DNA of 64,000 nt from an uncultured Sphingobacteriaceae bacterium (GTDB lineage Bacteria > Bacteroidota > Bacteroidia > Sphingobacteriales > Sphingobacteriaceae), in the NCBI GenBank assembly GCA_946480915.1, contig CAMLLO010000019.1, forward strand, positions 18,907 through 82,906. The letters run 5' to 3'. A program made the position numbers and the translations under genes. The notes under the pieces were generated by a model. That model was not told the DNA's origin. It saw only the letters and a program-made list of their open reading frames with translations, and made no database searches. Positions 59,751-64,000 of the stretch are shown here, piece by piece. Position 1 is the first letter of the stretch. Each line of letters begins with the position of its first letter.

Positions 59751-62216
59751 TTAAAAATAATTCGGATACTGAGCGCCAACATTTACTATATCGGCAAATA
59801 CACCAGCCGCGGTAACCTCCGCACCAGCGCCAGGCCCTTTTACTACCAAAGGTCTCTCTTTATACCGATCGGTTGTGAAAGAAATAATGTTATCACTTCC
59901 TGACAGCATATAAAAAGGGTGACTGTCGTCTACCATTTGCAAGGAGATCGAAACCTTACCGTCTTCAAGCATTCCGATATAACGTAACACTTTTCCGCTA
60001 TCGGCAGCCTCATTCTTTAAATTTTCGAAAAACTCATTGTTATTCTTTAACTCTGCATAAAACTCATCTACAGTAGCAGCATTCAAACATGCTTCAGGGA
60101 GCATATTCTGAATTTCAACTTCATCAGGCTCTAACTGATAACCCGCGTCTCTGGCCAAAATCAACATTTTCCTCATAAAGTCGGTACCACGAAGGTCGTC
60201 ACGGGGATCAGGTTCAGTAAAGCCTTTTTCCTGAGCCTGCTTAACAATATCATGAAAAGTAATGCCGCCGTTGAAGTTATTGAAAATAAAAGAAATCGTT
60301 CCTGAAAGAATTGCTTCAATACGAATCACTCTGTCTCCACTAATCATCAAATCCTTTAAAGTCCGAATGATCGGTAAACCGGCTCCAACATTTGTCTCGT
60401 AATAAAAATCGACACCATGCAGCTGAGCCAACTCCTTAAAGTTCTTATATTGGCTGTACGAGGATGAATTTCCGATCTTATTACAAGTAACGACCGAGAT
60501 ATTCGCACGGAATACATCTTCATAAACAGCAATCGGCTTAAGGCTTGCTGTATTGTCGACAAATATAGCGTTCGGCAAATTCATCTCCTTCATTCGGGCA
60601 ACAAATGCAGCCAAATCTGCCTCTTCACCTTCCTGCTCCAAAGTTTCTTTCCAATGGCTAAGCGGTATTCCACTTGCATTTAAAACCATTTGGCGGCTGT
60701 TACTGATGCCTACAACATTTATTGTTACGCCGTTCTGCACTTGTAAGAACTCGCAGTGTTGCTGTATCTGCCGAAACAAGGTTGTCCCAATATTGCCGGT
60801 TCCTAAACAGAAAATATTCAGATTAATTTTAAGATCGGTATAAAAAGCATCGTGTACCGCATTCAGTGCTTTTTCAAGATCGTGACGTGAAATAATTACA
60901 GATATATTGTATTCAGACGATCCCTGAGCAATAGCACGAACGTTCACACCATTTCTTCCTAAAGCATGAAACAGGGTGCCCGAAATACCTGGAGTCTGTT
61001 TCATATTCTCGCCAACAATAGCTAATGCAGCCAAGTCTTCTTCAACAACCGGAGACTCTATTTTCTTTGCTTCAAGTTCCAGTTCAAACTCCTGCTCAAT
61101 CAACAGTTTTGCTTTTATAGCATCTGCGGGATGTACGGCAAATGTGATGCTATGCTCTGACGAAGATTGAGTAATTAAAATAACATTAATCTGCTCCCTG
61201 GAAAGTAAGGAAAACAACCGGCCGCTAAATCCTGCCTTGCCAACCATGCCGCTTCCCTGAAGGTTAAGCACACTGATTTCGTTTATCGACGAAATTCCTT
61301 TTATAGGATGATCAGCTTCACGACAATCGTGACGGATAATGGTTCCTTTAAAATCAGGTTCGAAGGTATTCCTAATAACAATCGGAATTCTCTTTAAAAA
61401 AGCAGGAATCATTGTCGGCGGATAAATCACCTTTGCCCCGAAATATGAAAGCTCCATAGCTTCAGTGTACGAAAGCTCTTTCAATGGAAAAGCTTTTTTC
61501 ACCATCCGGGGATCTGCTGTCATCATCCCGTTTACGTCGGTCCAGATTTCTATCTCTTCTGCATTCAGAGCAGATCCTATAAGTGCAGCAGTATAATCAC
61601 TGCCACCCCGACCCAGTGTAGTTATTTTTCCGGCATCATTGCTCGCAATAAAGCCGGTCACAAAAATGAGCTTACCGCGATTTTCCTCATAAAAGTTTTT
61701 GATCAGCAACTCTGTCAATTCGGTTTGCACTCGTGCCTGGCCATAAGTACTATCCGTTTTGATCAATTCCGAAGCATCAGCATAAATCGCTTCCCCAACA
61801 TTCTGATCTGCTATTTTGCTCACCATAAAGGTTGAACACCGCTCGCCGTAGCTTAAAACCAGGTCGCGGGTTTTAGGTGTAAGCTCCTGCAAACTTGAGA
61901 TTCCTTGCAATAAATCTTCCAGCTGATTAAAAAACAACTTTAGTTTAGTAAAGACTGGATTCTGACGCGGAACATCCAGCAGTGCTTTTACCACATCAAA
62001 ATGGCGGTTCTCTAATTCTGTAAGATGAGCCGCGAAATCTTCGCCATTAGCAGCTCTGTCCGCCATCGAAATAAGCAAGTTCGTAACTCCGCTCATTGCT
62101 GATAAAACCACTACTGGGTTTTGACGTTCCGACTTTTCTTTCTTAAGAATTTCTATCAGCGTGCGGATGCTATCAACCGTACCAACTGAAGTACCACCGA
62201 ATTTTAAAACCTTCAT
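59751..62216 (-). CDS. thrA: Bifunctional aspartokinase / homoserine dehydrogenase
   Basis: 821 residues. The aspartokinase domain has KFGGTSVG (4-11), FIASNDAGKITTLGRGGSDYTAA and an ACT-type regulatory region (about 310-455, with GSGMVGKAGFSGRLF and VGENMKQTPGISGT). The homoserine dehydrogenase follows from about 460 with the Rossmann GTGNIGTTL, NKIGNSSSY and FNGGITF. It catalyses the first and third steps of threonine synthesis and is likely inhibited by threonine. Its start codon lies 19 bp after an attenuator hairpin that is controlled by a threonine-rich leader peptide. Confidence 0.97.
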   Translation of the reverse strand: MKVLKFGGTSVGTVDSIRTLIEILKKEKSERQNPVVVLSAMSGVTNLLISMADRAANGEDFAAHLTELENRHFDVVKALLDVPRQNPVFTKLKLFFNQLEDLLQGISSLQELTPKTRDLVLSYGERCSTFMVSKIADQNVGEAIYADASELIKTDSTYGQARVQTELTELLIKNFYEENRGKLIFVTGFIASNDAGKITTLGRGGSDYTAALIGSALNAEEIEIWTDVNGMMTADPRMVKKAFPLKELSYTEAMELSYFGAKVIYPPTMIPAFLKRIPIVIRNTFEPDFKGTIIRHDCREADHPIKGISSINEISVLNLQGSGMVGKAGFSGRLFSLLSREQINVILITQSSSEHSITFAVHPADAIKAKLLIEQEFELELEAKKIESPVVEEDLAALAIVGENMKQTPGISGTLFHALGRNGVNVRAIAQGSSEYNISVIISRHDLEKALNAVHDAFYTDLKINLNIFCLGTGNIGTTLFRQIQQHCEFLQVQNGVTINVVGISNSRQMVLNASGIPLSHWKETLEQEGEEADLAAFVARMKEMNLPNAIFVDNTASLKPIAVYEDVFRANISVVTCNKIGNSSSYSQYKNFKELAQLHGVDFYYETNVGAGLPIIRTLKDLMISGDRVIRIEAILSGTISFIFNNFNGGITFHDIVKQAQEKGFTEPDPRDDLRGTDFMRKMLILARDAGYQLEPDEVEIQNMLPEACLNAATVDEFYAELKNNNEFFENLKNEAADSGKVLRYIGMLEDGKVSISLQMVDDSHPFYMLSGSDNIISFTTDRYKERPLVVKGPGAGAEVTAAGVFADIVNVGAQYPNYF

Positions 62217-62234
62217 TTAACCTAAATTTTTAAC

Positions 62235-62271
62235 AAAAAACGCCTTCCCCTAACGGAGGAAGGCGTTTTTT
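62235..62271 (-). terminator. Attenuator hairpin of the thr operon
   Basis: On the minus strand, AAAAAACGCCTTCC and GGAAGGCGTTTTTT form a perfect 14-bp stem with a 9-nt loop ending in a T-run, a textbook intrinsic terminator placed 22 bp after the leader peptide stop and 18 bp before thrA. GGAGGAAG within the leader (62310-62317 complement) is exactly complementary to CTTCCTCC in the terminator 5' arm and loop (62255-62262 complement), so an alternative antiterminator pairing exists. Confidence 0.92.
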
Positions 62272-62293
62272 GGTTTCCTTTTTTATAATTAAG

Positions 62294-62353
62294 TTACACC
62301 ATATCCGAACTTCCTCCAGCTAATTCTAGCGTGGTGGTAGTAATCGTACTCAT
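62294..62353 (-). CDS. thrL: thr operon leader peptide
   Basis: The minus strand from 62353 encodes a 19-residue peptide beginning M-S-T-I-T-T-T-T-L and ending DMV before a stop, with five Thr and one Ile among its first eight codons. It lies immediately upstream of the attenuator and thrA. When threonyl- or isoleucyl-tRNA is scarce the ribosome should stall on these codons and leave the antiterminator segment free, allowing transcription into thrA-thrB-thrC. Ile is made from Thr, which explains the Ile codon. Confidence 0.9.
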   Translation of the reverse strand: MSTITTTTLELAGGSSDMV

Positions 62354-62489
62354 GGTATAAATATACTTTTTCATTATTTTTAAATCGGGCGTAAAGTAAG
62401 CAGTAAATTTCTAGATTAACAAAACAAATTCTATTTTTTTGAAAACCAGCTTTCGTCTTTGTTGCAATTGCAGCCCTGCTGTTCGCTAT

Positions 62490-62510
62490 AGCCCCGAAAA
62501 ATCGGGGGCT
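62490..62510. other. Hairpin in the thr upstream region
   Basis: AGCCCCGA and TCGGGGGCT around an A4 loop form a strong stem about 140 bp upstream of the thr leader peptide, between it and the divergent MazE-like gene. It lacks a T-run on the thr strand. It may separate the two divergent promoters or be an interspersed palindrome. Confidence 0.5.
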
Positions 62511-62623
62511 GCCGCTGCCATCAGGTTTAAAAAACAAAGTACCTCTTCTATATCGAAATAAACCAATCTAAATTTCGTATATCTAATAAGTATATCTAAA
62601 TTTGATATCTAAAACTAATTGTC

Positions 62624-62884
62624 ATGAAAAGCATTTTATTAAAACTTGACGATGACCTGTTCGAGGAAACCGAAGAGCAGGTAAAGGAATTAAAAACCAG
62701 TCGCAGCAATTATTTAAAAACAGCTCTAAAAGCCTATAATAACCTTATAAAGAGAAAAAGGGTCGAGACTCAAATTAAAAAAGAAATTGCTCTTTTTAAG
62801 GAAAACAATTTCGATCAAGAATTATTAAACGATTTTGATGAAGCATCTTTAGTAGACTTACAAAAATTTCTAGATGAAGAATAA
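62624..62884 (+). CDS. Antitoxin-like ribbon-helix-helix protein (MazE/CopG-type)
   Basis: 86 residues. The first strand LLKLDDDLFEETEEQVKELK followed by SRSNYLKTALKAYNNL is a ribbon-helix-helix pattern, and the acidic C-terminal tail (ELLNDFDEASLVDLQKFLDEE) would mask a toxin. It overlaps the next gene by 11 bp, like the pair at 56675-57335. It is probably the DNA-binding antitoxin of the MazF-like toxin. Confidence 0.85.
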   Translation: MKSILLKLDDDLFEETEEQVKELKTSRSNYLKTALKAYNNLIKRKRVETQIKKEIALFKENNFDQELLNDFDEASLVDLQKFLDEE

Positions 62885-63233
62885 TCCTGAGATTAAGCAG
62901 TTCGACATTTGGATAGCAGATCTGGATCCGGGAAATAGCTCTGAAGTTGGCAAAACCCGACCTGTTTTGATTATTCAAAGTGATTTACTCAATTCAAATG
63001 GACATTCATCTTTTATTGCCTGCCCAATTTCATCACAGGAAAGAGGTGATATGAAAATCTTACGATTGCCAGTAGAAGCAACATTAGAAAACGGACTTGA
63101 AAAAAAATCCTACATACTTACCGATCAAATAAGGTCCTTAGATGTTTCACGAATTAAAGAACGAGTAGGTAAAATCTCCAAAGAGACCTCAGAAGACTTA
63201 AAAAACAATTTAAGGATTATTTTAAATCTGTAA
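62874..63233 (+). CDS. MazF/PemK-type mRNA interferase toxin
   Basis: 119 residues, normal length. The fold landmarks DIWIADLDPGNSSEVGKTRPVLIIQSD, SSFIACPISSQE, ILTDQIRSLDVSRI and the final helix are visible, with the Arg of GKTRP that supports catalysis. It is a sequence-specific endoribonuclease neutralised by the overlapping upstream antitoxin. The toxin-antitoxin pair lies between the thr leader and rsgA and has no integrase nearby. Confidence 0.9.
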   Translation: MKNNPEIKQFDIWIADLDPGNSSEVGKTRPVLIIQSDLLNSNGHSSFIACPISSQERGDMKILRLPVEATLENGLEKKSYILTDQIRSLDVSRIKERVGKISKETSEDLKNNLRIILNL

Positions 63234-63236
63234 GAT

Positions 63237-64000
63237 ATGCGAGCTTTAGTAACAAAGTCTACCGGAAGCTGGTACCAGGTCGTTAATGAGCGTGGCGAGG
63301 CTATTGACTGCCGCATAAAAGGCAAGTTCCGCATCAAAGACATCAGAACTACCAACCCGATTGCTGTAGGAGATATCGTGGAGATTGAAATGGAACCAGA
63401 GCAGAATACCGGAGTCATTATAAAACTTATCCCCCGTAAAAACTACATCATCCGTAAATCCATAAATCTTTCAAAGCAGTCGCAGATCATTGCAGCTAAT
63501 CTGGACCAGGCATTCCTAATCGTTACACTCGCTTCTCCACGCACTTCACTCGGATTTATCGACCGGTTTTTAGTAACTGCCGAAGCTTACGACATCCCAG
63601 CTGGTTTAATTTTCAATAAACTGGATTTGTTTAGCGAAGAAGGCATGGAAGTCCTTGCCGATTATGAAAGCATTTACAAAAGAGTGGGTTATCCATGTTA
63701 TGAAGTATCTGCCGTTGAAGGCACGAATTTGGATCAGATAGAAGATTTATTAAAAGACAAGGTCACACTCTTCAGCGGCCATTCGGGGGTTGGAAAATCA
63801 ACACTCATAAATGCACTTATTCCTGATCTGCACCTAAAAACAGGAGCGGTTTCAGACTGGAGCGATAAAGGTCAGCATACCACCACCTTCGCAGAAATGC
63901 ATAGCTTACCTAAAGGAGGTTATTTAATAGATACACCCGGCATTCGGGAACTCGGTGTTTTTGATATTGAACCGCAAGTGCTCGGACATTTTTTCCCCGA
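63237..64000 (+). CDS. rsgA: Ribosome small-subunit GTPase RsgA, N-terminal part (runs off right edge)
   Basis: 254 codons are visible. An N-terminal OB-fold (about 1-65, VVNERGEAIDCRIKGKFR and PIAVGDIVEIE) precedes the circularly permuted G domain, seen as NKLD (G4) before GHSGVGKST (G1) and DTPGIRE (G3). The order G4-G1-G3 is the mark of RsgA/YjeQ. It removes or checks 16S rRNA/30S maturation factors late in assembly. The C-terminal zinc-finger part lies beyond the window. It starts 3 bp after the MazF stop, so it may share its transcript. Confidence 0.95.
   Translation, partial: MRALVTKSTGSWYQVVNERGEAIDCRIKGKFRIKDIRTTNPIAVGDIVEIEMEPEQNTGVIIKLIPRKNYIIRKSINLSKQSQIIAANLDQAFLIVTLASPRTSLGFIDRFLVTAEAYDIPAGLIFNKLDLFSEEGMEVLADYESIYKRVGYPCYEVSAVEGTNLDQIEDLLKDKVTLFSGHSGVGKSTLINALIPDLHLKTGAVSDWSDKGQHTTTFAEMHSLPKGGYLIDTPGIRELGVFDIEPQVLGHFFP

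Noticed and set aside
62289..62537. 82-residue minus-strand frame upstream of thrA
   Set aside because: It overlaps the thr leader peptide in another frame, has no recognised family and includes the hairpin region; the 19-codon leader explains the site.

Overview
The window looks like a chromosomal segment of a Bacteroidota member, most likely Sphingobacteriales (Sphingobacteriaceae-like). The reasons are the large two-domain MacB/FtsX permeases of about 800 residues, an NtrC-type regulator with a GAFTDA loop, free-standing Reg_prop propellers, a FISUMP domain, DCC, TIGR01777 and MBOAT_2 membrane genes, weak Shine-Dalgarno sequences and moderate-to-low GC. No species name is claimed.

Region 1 (1-4547, + strand): the end of a GbsR/MarR-like regulator, then a compact run of DCC thiol-redox membrane protein, TIGR01777 epimerase-like protein, small membrane protein, wax-synthase-like MBOAT_2 protein, SRPBCC protein and another small membrane protein. 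It looks like one envelope or lipid operon.

Region 2 (4596-33939): an export locus. On the minus strand are a periplasmic adaptor, an ABC ATPase, eight intact full-length FtsX-type permeases (with a DUF4097 protein embedded), a second ABC ATPase and a TolC-type outer-membrane protein. Divergent from them is a sigma54-type response regulator with its histidine kinase. Between permeases 6 and 7 lie C-terminal stubs of at least two more permeases and the 5' remnant of an unrelated secreted protein, so the array has grown and shrunk by recombination.

Region 3 (34476-41490): a minus-strand group of exported proteins (a lipoprotein, three seven-repeat Reg_prop propellers, one with a FISUMP domain, and an Asp-box protein). 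Divergent from it is a membrane-anchored winged-helix regulator of inverse-ToxR layout. Five TGTAA(A/T) boxes at 10-12 bp spacing lie in the shared promoter region.

Region 4 (41491-43707): a decayed accessory patch next to two tRNA genes (initiator tRNA-Met, tRNA-Glu). It holds a frameshifted Abi_2/AbiF-type HEPN gene preceded by a strongly structured RNA candidate, and a tyrosine-recombinase fragment.

Region 5 (43821-64000): mostly housekeeping. It contains era, der, a lipoprotein, a CtpA-type protease, murQ, a conserved acidic protein, a BI-1/YccA protein, a SAM-I riboswitch with metH, a four-helix-bundle gene, metF, a HAD phosphatase, a PIN/antitoxin pair, the thrA-thrB-thrC operon with a threonine-rich leader peptide and attenuator, a MazE/MazF-like pair and the start of rsgA. 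Inverted pairs of short word repeats occur in several intergenic regions, flank both four-helix-bundle genes, and a similar repeat sits in frame inside metH.
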